Positions 49,921 to 59,037 of a stretch of DNA of 64,000 nucleotides are shown here, one piece after another. The DNA lies in contig NZ_JBNGOQ010000002.1 in the NCBI RefSeq assembly GCF_050589645.1, positions 124,001-188,000 of the forward strand, in the 5' to 3' direction. Within the stretch, counting starts at the first letter, position 1. Every line of letters begins with the position of its first letter. The notes under the pieces are model-generated. The model did not search any database and was not told where the DNA came from. It was given only the letters and a program-made list of their open reading frames with translations. This DNA comes from JBNGOQ01 sp050589645. GTDB taxonomy: Bacteria > Bacteroidota > Bacteroidia > Flavobacteriales > Flavobacteriaceae. A program made the position numbers and the translations under genes.

Positions 49921-51099
49921 TTACTCCTTAAAGAACTTTTCCCATTCTACCGTCTTAGCTGTCCTGGCCGAATGTTTGGCCGCTTCCAGGATCTGCATGA
50001 CCACCATGTTATTTTCCAGGGAACTAACGTCATATGCGTTGAGCTGGTAATTTTCCTTGACTACTTTTTGCAAGAGGGCAAAGGGATCATCGATGCCCTT
50101 GGAGAGTGGTGGGGCCACCACATCAAATGGACCATCCGATTCCTTTTCCAGGATTTCCATATGGCTTCCATCTTTGCAAATGATATAACCCGTTGTACCA
50201 TAGATTTCCATGTCCTTTCTATTATGGGACCAATTCCAAGAAGCTTGTATGATTACCTGGACCTTTGGGTAGGTCAGGATTATCGTTGCGTCGTCCTCTA
50301 CCTTTGGATAGCGTTCGGGTTTTAGTTGTTGTGTGGTACAATATACTTTTTCAGGATGGACTCCTTTCATGAGCCAGGTAGCCAGGTTGGCGCCATAACA
50401 TCCAAAATCGGTCAATGCACCGCCCCCGTTGAGTTTGGGATCGGTAAGCCATTCCAAAAACTCCGGATTGCACCCTATTTCAATGGGTCCGGGATGTCCG
50501 GTATGAAAGATTATTCTACGGAGATCTCCGATACTTCCTTTCATCAAACGGTCCTTAGCCTCGTAATTGCTACCATACCAGGAAGTTTCGTAATTGGTGA
50601 GCAATTGGATTTGATGCTTCTTGGCAAGACTGCTCATTTTTTTGGCATGTTCCAGGCTTACGGCCAGGGGTTTTTCTACCATGACATGAATACCGCGCGG
50701 AGCACAAAACTGTACAACTTCCAAATGGTCGTATATGGTGTTGAAGGCCGTGACAGCTTCGGGTTTTGCGGCTGACACCATTTCTTCCAAGGTATCAAAC
50801 ACGATATCCATACTATACCCGTGCCGCGTGCTATACTCTTGGGCAAGGTCTCTGTTAGGTTCCACAATGCCCACGATTTCTATATCCCCGATTTTATCTC
50901 TGCCCAATATCCAGTGTACATGGGTGTGCACCAGACCCACGACACCCACTCTTAAAGGTGTTACGGAAGGTTCGGTATGTTCTGCGTTGGTTGTATTCCC
51001 TACCATTTTCATGTCCTTGGCAATGCCCGTGCCTACAAAGCAAGATAGTACGATCGTTACAATTAGAAAAAAAGATGGCCGGAACGTTTTAAGGTGCAT
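49921..51099 (-). CDS. Exported Gfo/Idh/MocA-family protein
   Basis: A 392-residue oxidoreductase-like protein with an N-terminal signal (FFLIVTIVLSCFVGTGIA). The Rossmann motif is LRVGVVGLVHTHVHWIL (about 50-66), the family motif VMVEKPLAVS near 140, and GGGALTDFGCYGANLATWLM in the second domain marks the glucose-fructose oxidoreductase-like group. Without an RR motif, export would be through Sec, which is unusual for a dinucleotide-binding enzyme. A shorter cytosolic start at the internal MKMVGN cannot be excluded. First gene of a three-gene operon with a membrane protein and an SGNH hydrolase. Confidence 0.8.
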   Translation of the reverse strand: MHLKTFRPSFFLIVTIVLSCFVGTGIAKDMKMVGNTTNAEHTEPSVTPLRVGVVGLVHTHVHWILGRDKIGDIEIVGIVEPNRDLAQEYSTRHGYSMDIVFDTLEEMVSAAKPEAVTAFNTIYDHLEVVQFCAPRGIHVMVEKPLAVSLEHAKKMSSLAKKHQIQLLTNYETSWYGSNYEAKDRLMKGSIGDLRRIIFHTGHPGPIEIGCNPEFLEWLTDPKLNGGGALTDFGCYGANLATWLMKGVHPEKVYCTTQQLKPERYPKVEDDATIILTYPKVQVIIQASWNWSHNRKDMEIYGTTGYIICKDGSHMEILEKESDGPFDVVAPPLSKGIDDPFALLQKVVKENYQLNAYDVSSLENNMVVMQILEAAKHSARTAKTVEWEKFFKE

Positions 51100-51216
51100 G
51101 GGCTATACGTTTTCTTGTATGGAGGTTTCACACAAATATAAACTACGTATTTCACATAATCTATTCCCTTGAGCATAGCGTAAAAACTTAGTCGTGCAGT
51201 GAGCCGATGGTTCAGT

Positions 51217-51504
51217 TCATACAAAAATCCACCAATACAAGAAATAGAGTATGCCCAGTGCTAAAAGGATGGAAATGAGGTAGATGATAATCTCGGTTCG
51301 GACATCCTTTTTGTATTGTTCCCTTATTTTCAATCGGATAAGCGCCATTTCCTCCGGGGACACCTCCTTAAATTTAAGCTGGGTATCTCCGGACCACTTG
51401 AGATAGCTGTTGCGCAACTCCTTAAAGCTACGGCTCTTTTTTAATAAGCTGCGGTTTTGTTTTAGACTCTGAATGGCGTGCGCCATGCTTCCTTCCCCTC
51501 CCAT
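51217..51504 (-). CDS. Small protein with C-terminal membrane anchor
   Basis: A 95-residue protein starting MGGEGSMAHAIQSLKQNRSLLKKSRSFKEL and ending in a single transmembrane helix (about 71-92). The basic N-terminal part should be cytosolic. This beginning recurs in small flavobacterial proteins of unknown role. It stands alone; no exact promoter box was found upstream. Confidence 0.75.
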   Translation of the reverse strand: MGGEGSMAHAIQSLKQNRSLLKKSRSFKELRNSYLKWSGDTQLKFKEVSPEEMALIRLKIREQYKKDVRTEIIIYLISILLALGILYFLYWWIFV

Positions 51505-51628
51505 AGTTGTAGGTTTTACGATTTGGTAAAAGCGACTTGCTTTATAATATGGGTAGTAAAAAAAACCAGTTTGTTACATCTGAGGTGGAAAATATTGGTC
51601 TTGCAAAAGGGCACTTATATGTCCGTAC

Positions 51629-51658
51629 GAGCACTCACCTGCCTCAGACACGGCGCTC
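51629..51658. repeat. Dispersed hairpin element, copy 2
   Basis: GAGC...GCGCTC arms around CACCTGCCTCAGACAC. It shares the 14-mer GACACGGCGCTCGA (51647-51660) with the element at 58980-58993. Confidence 0.55.
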
Positions 51659-51719
51659 GATATGACAATTTTTAGATTTGGCATTTTTCTGTTAGCCTGT
51701 TACATGCTTACTTGAACAG

Positions 51720-52304
51720 CTAGTTTTCCTCCTTCGGCGGAGTTATCATAATATGTGCCCTATGGGTCCCAGCATCCATTAACCATGCATGGCCTGGAGG
51801 CATGGGGTTTGTGGGCAATCCGGTGGATGAACCTGTGGCATAGGGCATATAAAAGACATACCGGACATAGGGATTTTCAACTTCCCCCTGATCGTTTACT
51901 GTACCGGAAAAAACGCAAAGTGTCGTTTTATCGGGCATTTTGAGCTTTCCGGATTTTACCTCTTCCTCCCTAATATCAAAAATCTCCTTGGATTCCTTAC
52001 CCTGGGCCCTTAACTCCCGCCCTCGGGCCATGAATGGCTCCAGTTCCATATGATAGGCTGCGGACGAAAATCCCTCCTTATTAGGGTCATCTGCCATGCA
52101 TACATAGGCATTGTTGCCCTCCCTTAACACAACGAGTTTTCCGCTGGCATCATAGCCGTATACTTTTGCTTGGTCCCTAAACTCTTCCGGAGCGGCCAGA
52201 ACAGCTGTTTTTATCTGCCATTCCGCGGGTGGAATATCCTGTCCACAGCTTACTACCATCATCAACAATAAAAATGTCATTAAATAAATTCGTCTTGCTT
52301 CCAT
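51720..52304 (-). CDS. Lipoprotein of unknown function
   Basis: A 194-residue lipoprotein: hydrophobic stretch then VVSC (Cys20). The mature part has IKTAVLAAPEEFRDQAKVYGYD, NNAYVCMADDPNKEGFSSAAYH and a C-terminal GHAWLMDAGTHRAHIMI. It has two possible disulfide cysteines. The pattern resembles Bacteroidota proteins of unknown role that are anchored in the periplasm. It is 23 bp downstream of the S10 peptidase gene and is probably co-transcribed with it. Confidence 0.75.
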   Translation of the reverse strand: MEARRIYLMTFLLLMMVVSCGQDIPPAEWQIKTAVLAAPEEFRDQAKVYGYDASGKLVVLREGNNAYVCMADDPNKEGFSSAAYHMELEPFMARGRELRAQGKESKEIFDIREEEVKSGKLKMPDKTTLCVFSGTVNDQGEVENPYVRYVFYMPYATGSSTGLPTNPMPPGHAWLMDAGTHRAHIMITPPKEEN

Positions 52305-52327
52305 TGTATCTATTTTAGAAAATTACC

Positions 52328-53821
52328 TTAATATTTTGCCGATTGCCCCTTGGCCATCGTTCTTTTAATAAAATCGCGAATATCGTTGTTCGCATTTTGT
52401 AGATCCTCCCTTCGCAGATACATCATATGCCCACTTCGATAGCCCTTAAAGCTAAAACGATCTTGCAAACGTCCACTGGGATCTATTTGCCACATGGTGT
52501 ATTTGGCATTGAAATAAGTGGTGGCCCCGTCATAGTACCCGGATTGGAACATAACGTGCAAATAGGGATTTTGAGCCATCGCCTGACGAAGATTGTCGCG
52601 GGTATTGTCATCTTTGTTGTCCCAGGGATGCACCGGTCCGAACATATTGTATTTGATGTCTGTCTTAAACTTCAATTCTTCCTGCAGATAATAGTTGATG
52701 GCTGGCGTAAAACTGTGTAACCAAGAAGTGAGCTCAGCACTGTAATCGGGCCGCTCGCCCGCCAGCTGTCTATCAATTCCCAAATACCTACTGTCCAGCC
52801 GCCCTATGGTATACCCACCTTGATCCCTTAAGAGCGCTTTCCAAAAATAGGCGGTAGGTACCGCCAAATTGTGCTGTAGTATTTCTTTTTCGTTTAGACC
52901 GGAATAATAAGCCATTTTTTTGGCTACGGCATTTTTTTCGGTCTCCCCTATGAAGCCCCCTTTGGTGAGCGCCGGGATCAGGGTGTTTACCGTATAGGCC
53001 TCGGATTCTGGTAATATTTCCAGCAGGTCTTTTTGTTGCAATTCGGTTGGCAGGGCTTTCTGATACCAGGCGGCGGCCGTAAAATAGGGCAGGTTAAGGG
53101 CGGCGGCGATCGGGCCGTCGTTCCTGATCACCTTATAATCGGCCGGAGAGACCAAGATCACCCCGTTCAAATACATCCACTGTTGGTTCTGCAGTTCCAA
53201 GGCCAGACCGGAGACCCTTGTGCCCCCATAACTTTCACCGATCAAATATTTCGGGGAGCGCCAACGATCGTTGCGGCTTACAAAAGTATTTAACCATTCG
53301 GCCAGGTACTTTATATCGGCGTTGATACCAAAGAACTTACTGCGATCCACCTCTTCACCGCTTGTCGGAATGGTACGCGAATACCCTGTGTTGGCCGGGT
53401 TTACATAAACCACATCGGCAATATCTAAAATAGAGTAGGGGTTTTGCTGTACCCCATAGGGCTGTACGGGATAACCCTCATCGTCAATTTTTAGGATTCG
53501 TGGTCCTGTATACGCTAAATGCATCCACACCGAACCCGATCCAGGTCCTCCATTAAAGGAAATGAGCAAGGGCCTAGCCGCTCTGTCCCTAATATTGTTT
53601 CGCGTATAGTAAGTATAATGAAGGGCGGCTATGGGTTTGCCCATGTCGTCCCAAACCGGTTGGGTCCCGGTCTTGACCGTGTAGCCAAAAGCTACCCCGT
53701 TCACGGTTACATTGTGCTGGGTCACTACAGTGGTATCGACGGGTAGCACCCGTTCTTGGGCTTGGTTGGATTGCAGGAATAACACGAATGATAAGATCAG
53801 GAGGGCATAGCTGTATTTCAT
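52328..53821 (-). CDS. Secreted S10-family serine carboxypeptidase-like protein
   Basis: A 497-residue exported protein with signal peptide MKYSYALLILSFVLFLQSNQAQ. Carboxypeptidase S10 features are SFNGGPGSGSVWMHL (substrate-binding and oxyanion), YLIGESYGGTR with the catalytic Ser, QSGYYDGATTYF with the Asp and GYRSGHMMYLRRED with the His. It removes C-terminal residues from peptides at acidic pH in known relatives. Probably periplasmic or secreted. The start was moved to 53821, seven codons after an earlier ATG, to match the signal peptide. A lipoprotein gene follows. Confidence 0.9.
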   Translation of the reverse strand: MKYSYALLILSFVLFLQSNQAQERVLPVDTTVVTQHNVTVNGVAFGYTVKTGTQPVWDDMGKPIAALHYTYYTRNNIRDRAARPLLISFNGGPGSGSVWMHLAYTGPRILKIDDEGYPVQPYGVQQNPYSILDIADVVYVNPANTGYSRTIPTSGEEVDRSKFFGINADIKYLAEWLNTFVSRNDRWRSPKYLIGESYGGTRVSGLALELQNQQWMYLNGVILVSPADYKVIRNDGPIAAALNLPYFTAAAWYQKALPTELQQKDLLEILPESEAYTVNTLIPALTKGGFIGETEKNAVAKKMAYYSGLNEKEILQHNLAVPTAYFWKALLRDQGGYTIGRLDSRYLGIDRQLAGERPDYSAELTSWLHSFTPAINYYLQEELKFKTDIKYNMFGPVHPWDNKDDNTRDNLRQAMAQNPYLHVMFQSGYYDGATTYFNAKYTMWQIDPSGRLQDRFSFKGYRSGHMMYLRREDLQNANNDIRDFIKRTMAKGQSAKY

Positions 53822-53924
53822 TTTAAAAACAGGTTTAGGCATAGTCTAAAAATAACAATTTATTAGGTTATATTACCCTTGGTGTTCTTTATCTTTAAAA
53901 CCTACACCACCTAATTACCGCGCC

Positions 53925-55067
53925 ATGAAAAAAATATCACGAAGAACTTTTAACAAAACCCTATCCAAGGGCCTGGGAGGAGCGGCCCTTGTGAGCAGCA
54001 TGCCCTTGGCCGCCTGTGGTCTAAACGGAACCTCAAAGAACCAAAATAGCCTGGGCATAGCCCTTGTTGGTCTAGGCAGTTACAGCACCTACCAATTGGC
54101 CCCAGCGCTGCAAGATACACACTATTGCCATTTGGCGGGTATCGTTACCGGAACTCCAGAGAAGGAACAACAGTGGGCCAAACGGTACAATATTCCAAAG
54201 ACCCACATCTACAATTATGAAAATTTTGATGCAATCGCCCAAAATGATGATATTGACATTGTATATGTAGTATTGCCCAATAGTATGCATGCGGATTTTT
54301 CAATCCGCGCGGCCAAGGCGGGTAAGCATGTCATCTGTGAAAAGCCCATGGCTATGAACGTGGAAGAATGTAATGCCATTATCGACGCTTGTAAAAAAGC
54401 CCAGGTAAAACTAGGTATAGGGTATCGCTTACATTCCGAACCCTATACGCAAGAAGTAAAACGGCTGGTCAGGGAAAAGACCTTTGGCAACATCAATTAC
54501 ATATCGGCGGATGCGGCCTATCAATCCTTAACGAATCCCAACCAATGGCGTTTAAATAAGTCGCTTTCGGGAGGTGGAGCCCTAATGAATATGGGCGTAT
54601 ATTCCATTCAGAGCCTTATATATGGTAGCGGCCAAAACCCAGTTTCCGTGACCGCCCAGGAATTCAGTACCCGTCCGGACTATTTTAAGGATACCGATGA
54701 AACCATTACGGCGCAATTTGAATTCCCTAGTGGCACCGTGGGCCAGATGATGACCTCCCATAACGTTAGGGCCAATAGGCTGTTCGCTTCCTGTGATAAG
54801 GGCTGGTTTGAGCTGGATCCGGCAAGTACCTATATCCCACTTGCAGGAAGGACCTCCAGGCGCGAGTTGAATTTCCCCCAAGAGAGCCAGCAAAAATTAC
54901 AAATGGACGATTTTGCACGGCATGTGTTGGAAGGAACACCTAACAAAGCTCCAGGCGAGATGGGGAAAAGGGATATGATTATTGTAGAAGCCATTTACAA
55001 CTCCATTGCTGGGGGCAACAAAAAAATCGCCTTAGATCTTGGCCATATGGGAATCACCGATTCCTGA
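53925..55067 (+). CDS. Tat-exported Gfo/Idh/MocA lipoprotein
   Basis: A 380-residue glucose-fructose oxidoreductase-like protein. The N-terminus has the twin-arginine motif SRRTFNKTL and a lipobox LAAC, so it should be folded with its cofactor before Tat export and then be lipid-anchored. The Rossmann motif is ALVGLGSYSTYQLAPAL, the family motif CEKPMAMNVEEC near 140 and SGGGALMNMGVYSIQSL in the second domain. The substrate is probably a sugar or sugar derivative. The near-consensus box TATCTTTA (53890-53897) lies 27 nt upstream. It stands alone. Confidence 0.88.
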   Translation: MKKISRRTFNKTLSKGLGGAALVSSMPLAACGLNGTSKNQNSLGIALVGLGSYSTYQLAPALQDTHYCHLAGIVTGTPEKEQQWAKRYNIPKTHIYNYENFDAIAQNDDIDIVYVVLPNSMHADFSIRAAKAGKHVICEKPMAMNVEECNAIIDACKKAQVKLGIGYRLHSEPYTQEVKRLVREKTFGNINYISADAAYQSLTNPNQWRLNKSLSGGGALMNMGVYSIQSLIYGSGQNPVSVTAQEFSTRPDYFKDTDETITAQFEFPSGTVGQMMTSHNVRANRLFASCDKGWFELDPASTYIPLAGRTSRRELNFPQESQQKLQMDDFARHVLEGTPNKAPGEMGKRDMIIVEAIYNSIAGGNKKIALDLGHMGITDS

Positions 55068-55152
55068 TATAATTTGTCAACATGCCCGGGCTAACCATAT
55101 GTCCTATACGTCATTGGAACGAAGCATTGAAGTACCATGTGTTTGCTGGTCG

Positions 55153-55917
55153 TTAGAACCTTTCAAAAACGCCCAGGCCAAAAAGCGCAAAGTCATATTT
55201 TACTGGATCTCTTGGGTCCAATTCCCTTAGATTTTTGTTGAGCTCCAGCACCGCTTTGGCATCGTTCTGTTTGCGCTTTAGCAGTTTAAGCTTTCTAGCC
55301 ACATTCCCGGAATGTACGTCCAAGGGGCAAGACAGCTGCGCTGGGCCAATTTTCTTCCAAAGTCCAAAATCTACTTGGGTAGCACTGTCGCGTACCATCC
55401 ATCGCAAGAACATATTGATGCGCTTGGCTGCAGATCCCCTGGCCGGGTCCGAGATGTGCTTGGTGGTCCGTAGGGGATGGGGAAGTTCAAAAAACACCTG
55501 TTTAAAGGCCGAAATGGCAGTTTGCGTAGAGGTGGTTGTTGCATATTGGGAAAAAATATTTTCCAGCCCGCCGTGGTTCCGATATATGTTTTGAAGGCTT
55601 TTTACAAAATAGCACAAATCTTCACCGTTAAAGGTCCGATGTACAAAAGGGGCAAGCCGATCTAGGTCGTTGGGGTGATGGTTCATCACAAAATCAAAAG
55701 GAGCCTGTTGCAGTAGTTCCATCATACGGTAGGCATTGTTGATGATACTTTTGCGGTTGCCCCATGCGATGGTCGCTGTCAAAAAGGCACTGATTTCTAT
55801 ATCTTCTTTGGCAAGGAACCTATGCGGAATTTGCAAGGGGTCGCTCTCCAAAAAGCTGGGATGGTTATACTGGGCCACTTTGGTGTCCAAAAAATCCTTG
55901 AGTTCCTTCTTGGTCAT
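55153..55917 (-). CDS. DUF2400/TIGR02757 family protein
   Basis: A 254-residue protein that matches the TIGR02757 family: LTATIAWGNRKSIINNAYRMMELL, GEDLCYFVKSLQNIYRNHGGLE, SAAKRINMFLRWMVR, CPLDVHSGNVARKLKLL and the end DPVKYDFALFGLGV. The family is widespread in Bacteroidota; the D-H-x3-ARKL and ALFGLG phrases faintly recall HhH-GPD DNA glycosylases, but that is not shown. It follows the ABC ATPase gene by one base on the minus strand. Confidence 0.88.
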   Translation of the reverse strand: MTKKELKDFLDTKVAQYNHPSFLESDPLQIPHRFLAKEDIEISAFLTATIAWGNRKSIINNAYRMMELLQQAPFDFVMNHHPNDLDRLAPFVHRTFNGEDLCYFVKSLQNIYRNHGGLENIFSQYATTTSTQTAISAFKQVFFELPHPLRTTKHISDPARGSAAKRINMFLRWMVRDSATQVDFGLWKKIGPAQLSCPLDVHSGNVARKLKLLKRKQNDAKAVLELNKNLRELDPRDPVKYDFALFGLGVFERF

Positions 55918-55918
55918 A

Positions 55919-56581
55919 TTAAACGGTGATGAGTCCGTCTACCATGGTCAACTTGCGATCGGCCATGTTGGCCAGGTCCTCGTTATGGGTTACGATAACA
56001 AAGGTTTGTCCAAAGGTGTCCCTAAGTTCGAAGAACAGTTTGTGCAGTTTGTCCGCACTCTCCGAATCGAGATTCCCACTGGGTTCGTCCGCATAAATGA
56101 TCGAAGGGTGGTTCACCAGCGCACGGGCCACGGCCACCCGTTGCTGCTCTCCTCCAGAAAGTTCATTGGGCTTGTGATGGAACCGATGGGACAGCCCTAG
56201 GAAATCCAACAACTCCTTACCGCGCTTTTCGGCTTCCTTTCTTGGCGTCTTTTTGATGAATGCCGGGATACAGACATTTTCCAGGGCGGTAAACTCGGGC
56301 AACAGCTGATGAAATTGAAAAATAAAGCCAATATGTTCATTCCTAAATTTGGCCAGGGTCTTGTCCGTCAGTTTGATCACATCTGTAGCATTGATCAATA
56401 GGCTGCTATCGCTTTTGTTGGATTGTGTATCCAGGGTACCCAAAATTTGCAACAAGGTAGTCTTTCCGGCTCCGGAGGCGCCCACAATGGAAACAATCTC
56501 TCCTTTTTCAATATGCAGATCAACCCCTTTTAAAACTTGTAGTTCCCCGTAGAATTTCTGGATATTGGTCGCTTGGATCAT
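55919..56581 (-). CDS. lolD: LolD-like ABC transporter ATP-binding protein
   Basis: A 220-residue ABC ATPase of the MacB/LolD/FtsE group: Walker A GASGAGKTTLLQIL near 34-47, Q-loop FIFQFHQLLPEFTALENV, signature LSGGEQQRVAVARAL near 140, Walker B IIYADEPSGNLDSE and switch VTHNED. The FQFHQLLPEFTALENV phrase is typical of LolD, which powers lipoprotein release from the inner membrane. No lolC or lolE permease is adjacent, so a role with another MacB-type permease is possible. Confidence 0.85.
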   Translation of the reverse strand: MIQATNIQKFYGELQVLKGVDLHIEKGEIVSIVGASGAGKTTLLQILGTLDTQSNKSDSSLLINATDVIKLTDKTLAKFRNEHIGFIFQFHQLLPEFTALENVCIPAFIKKTPRKEAEKRGKELLDFLGLSHRFHHKPNELSGGEQQRVAVARALVNHPSIIYADEPSGNLDSESADKLHKLFFELRDTFGQTFVIVTHNEDLANMADRKLTMVDGLITV

Positions 56582-56771
56582 GCCATGGAATTTTCGGGAT
56601 GAAAGTAAACATTAGCAGAGACATTCCAAAAATAAAAGAATTCATTTCCATGATATTTTATCATTTTGCCGCCACCATAGTAATTTTCTATGGTACAGTA
56701 AGACTAATTGAACTTACCACTGCCCAAATCCCAAAGGAAATGGGTACATTTAAAATTTTAAATCAAAAGGT

Positions 56772-57320
56772 ATGTCGATAGAATCAACACCTGGAATTGC
56801 TGTATTTGCCGGAGGCTGCTTTTGGTGCACGGAAGCTGTTTTTCAGCGCTTAAACGGGGTTACGCAAGTTGTGTCCGGATATACGGGCGGGAACATTAAA
56901 AATCCGGCTTATAGGGAGATCTGCACCGGAAGAACGGGACATGCAGAGGCGGTTAGGATTACCTTTGACCCCAATCTTGTTTCCTATATGGACCTACTTG
57001 AGGTCTTTTTTGCCACACATGATCCCACTACTCTTAACCGTCAAGGAAATGACGTGGGCACCCAATACCGAAGTGAAATTTTCTATCAAAATGAGGAACA
57101 AAGGGAACAGGCGGAGAAATATGTACGGTTTTTGGAGGAAAAACGCGTATTCGATCATCCTGTCGTAACTGCAATATCGGAGGCCAAGCCTTTCTACGAA
57201 GCCGAGGGGAACCATCAGAATTATTATAACGACCATAGGGCACAACCTTATTGTCAGGTCATCATCAACCCAAAACTAAAAAAACTACAGACACACTATA
57301 CCGATAAATTAAATTCTTAA
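56772..57320 (+). CDS. msrA: Peptide-methionine (S)-S-oxide reductase
   Basis: A 182-residue MsrA, cytosolic. It reduces methionine-S-sulfoxide in proteins with thioredoxin. The catalytic motif FAGGCFWCTEAVF (Cys17, with Cys20), the substrate segment SGYTGG, and YREICTGRTGHAEAVRITFDP and GNDVGTQYRSEIFY are all present. It is 6 bp upstream of folE on the same strand; the two form an operon. The pairing of a repair enzyme with a pterin-synthesis enzyme has no known functional reason. Confidence 0.94.
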   Translation: MSIESTPGIAVFAGGCFWCTEAVFQRLNGVTQVVSGYTGGNIKNPAYREICTGRTGHAEAVRITFDPNLVSYMDLLEVFFATHDPTTLNRQGNDVGTQYRSEIFYQNEEQREQAEKYVRFLEEKRVFDHPVVTAISEAKPFYEAEGNHQNYYNDHRAQPYCQVIINPKLKKLQTHYTDKLNS

Positions 57321-57326
57321 GAGAAC

Positions 57327-57929
57327 ATGGCACCACCATATCGAAGTTTAGAAGAATACAATTTGGAAATAACAAACGATGTTAAAGATCGATATTCAAG
57401 AATTATCAAGGAAATAGGGGAGGACGTTGATCGCGAAGGACTGACCAAGACTCCGGAAAGGGCGGCCAAGGCCATGCTTTTTTTAACACAAGGGTATAAA
57501 CAAAATGCCGCCGAGGTATTAAAAAGTGCTATGTTCAAGGAGTCCTATAACGAAATGGTCATCGTGAAAGATATTGAACTGTATTCCCTGTGTGAACACC
57601 ATATGCTTCCTTTTTTTGGAAAGGCCCACATCGCATACATACCCAACGGACAAATCGTAGGCCTTAGCAAACTGCCCCGGGTAGTGGATATTTTTGCAAG
57701 ACGGCTGCAGGTGCAGGAACGATTAACGGAACAGATATTGGACTGCATCAATGACACCCTAAAACCACAAGGGGTAGCGGTGGTCATTGAAGCTGCTCAT
57801 ATGTGTATGATGATGCGGGGGGTTCAAAAACAGAATTCGGTCACTACTACCTCGGGTTTTAGAGGATCTTTTGAGAAGGAGGAAACCCGGAACGAGTTTC
57901 TAAAATTGATAAGCTCCAGTCTTTCATAA
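57327..57929 (+). CDS. folE: GTP cyclohydrolase I
   Basis: A 200-residue FolE, which converts GTP to dihydroneopterin triphosphate, the first step of folate and pterin synthesis. Family features are EGLTKTPERAAKAM, zinc site SLCEHHMLPFFGKAHIAYIP (Cys and His), GLSKLPRVVDIFARRLQVQERL and AAHMCMMMRGVQKQNSVTTTS with the second zinc Cys. Full length and cytosolic. Follows msrA by 6 bp. Confidence 0.95.
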   Translation: MAPPYRSLEEYNLEITNDVKDRYSRIIKEIGEDVDREGLTKTPERAAKAMLFLTQGYKQNAAEVLKSAMFKESYNEMVIVKDIELYSLCEHHMLPFFGKAHIAYIPNGQIVGLSKLPRVVDIFARRLQVQERLTEQILDCINDTLKPQGVAVVIEAAHMCMMMRGVQKQNSVTTTSGFRGSFEKEETRNEFLKLISSSLS

Positions 57930-58010
57930 AAAAAAAAATTATTAACAAAACTGTAACATTTTCTGGTTTTAATAGTCTTTATATTATAGGACAAACTAAA
58001 GAAACCGACC

Positions 58011-58523
58011 ATGAAGCAGTTACTTTTGGCCTTCAGCCTTCTTTTTATGACCCTTTCCTTTGGGCAAAAAGAGATGGTGGTTGATGCGTTTGAGACCTTC
58101 AGCAGTAATGTTGGAGCCAAGATGCGCATCATGAAGTCCCCTGAGTATCTCCTTACCTTTTCCGGGGAGACAGAGATGGTAGATCGGATTTCATGGGAAC
58201 TTGCGGATAATACACTTCACATTTGGTCAACTACCCCCAACATGGACTTCAGGACCGTGGAGGTAACCGTGTATACCCCTTCCATAACCGCCGTTGCACT
58301 TACTTATGGGGGTATCCTCACCATGGATGGCGCTTTTTCGCAAATTGAAAACTTTGAGATTTCGGCAATTGAAGGAGCCACTGCAGACCTGTCCAACATC
58401 GATTTCAAAAATTTGGTGGCCAAAGCCCTGCATGGCGGGGAGATCCTTTACAAATCTACGCGAACCTTGATAAGCAGTACCGATGAGGAGGGTGTCATAA
58501 AACGTTCTGACGGCATCAACTGA
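58011..58523 (+). CDS. Secreted head-GIN/DUF2807-like protein
   Basis: A 170-residue exported protein with signal peptide MKQLLLAFSLLFMTLSFGQ. The rest is a right-handed beta-helix-like pattern of short strands (VEVTVYTPSITAVALTYGGILTMDG, FEISAIEGATADLSNIDF), as in the head-GIN domain (DUF2807) of Bacteroidota adhesin-like proteins. It is shorter than most members. Location is periplasmic or surface; function unknown. It stands alone after folE. Confidence 0.75.
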   Translation: MKQLLLAFSLLFMTLSFGQKEMVVDAFETFSSNVGAKMRIMKSPEYLLTFSGETEMVDRISWELADNTLHIWSTTPNMDFRTVEVTVYTPSITAVALTYGGILTMDGAFSQIENFEISAIEGATADLSNIDFKNLVAKALHGGEILYKSTRTLISSTDEEGVIKRSDGIN

Positions 58524-58576
58524 ATCCAAGTCCATACTTTTTTTAGCATTCCATCCATTACTTTAGTGGGAATACC

Positions 58577-58584
58577 TATTTTTG
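58577..58584 (+). promoter_or_regulatory. -7 box TATTTTTG just before a start codon
   Basis: Exact TAnnTTTG with only three bases between it and the ATG at 58588. If it is active, the transcript would be leaderless. Confidence 0.35.
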
Positions 58585-58587
58585 GGT

Positions 58588-58890
58588 ATGTCAAAAAACA
58601 AAGATCCTAAATATCGAAACCTGTTGCTGGGGCTGCTGTTTGACGCCCTGGGTATGGTTTCCTTCCTGATACCAGGTATAGGTGAATTCTCCGATATCAT
58701 TTGGGCACCTATGGCAGGATGGCTGATGACCCGCCTGTACAAGGGCAGGGCTGGGCAGGCGGCCGGAGTGATTACCTTCGTTGAGGAAATGCTCCCCGGA
58801 CTCGATGTTATTCCCACCTTTACCTTAATGTGGTTGTACACCTATGTGCTAAAAGGCTCCAAGGCCGAGAAATTCATCGATGTCAAATAG
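58588..58890 (+). CDS. Small membrane protein of unknown function
   Basis: A 100-residue protein with two to three hydrophobic segments (about 12-32, 38-55, 72-90) and charged ends. The beginning MSKNKDPKYRNLLLGLLFDALGMVSFLIPGIGEF and the end KGSKAEKFIDV recall short flavobacterial membrane proteins. I chose the ATG at 58588; a TTG at 58582 lies inside the promoter-like box. Function unknown. Confidence 0.7.
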   Translation: MSKNKDPKYRNLLLGLLFDALGMVSFLIPGIGEFSDIIWAPMAGWLMTRLYKGRAGQAAGVITFVEEMLPGLDVIPTFTLMWLYTYVLKGSKAEKFIDVK

Positions 58891-58964
58891 CTCGATGGTG
58901 TTGGGTGAGACCCTATGGGATATATAGGTCGATTACGTATGGTGAATCCATCAACCATCACGTA

Positions 58965-58991
58965 GAGCGCCATGCAGGTGACACGGCGCTC
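58965..58991. repeat. Dispersed hairpin element, copy 3
   Basis: Perfect arms GAGCGCC/GGCGCTC around ATGCAGGTGACAC, between the small membrane protein gene and the TonB receptor gene. Shares GACACGGCGCTCGA with 51647-51660. Confidence 0.65.
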
Positions 58992-59037
58992 GAACGGACA
59001 GTTGTTATCGCATACTTTCTTATGATAAGCACATTGC

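Noticed and set aside
56599..56781. 60-codon plus-strand frame before msrA
   Set aside because: Overlaps the msrA start in another frame, has no promoter box and reads like AT-rich intergenic DNA with a chance hydrophobic stretch.
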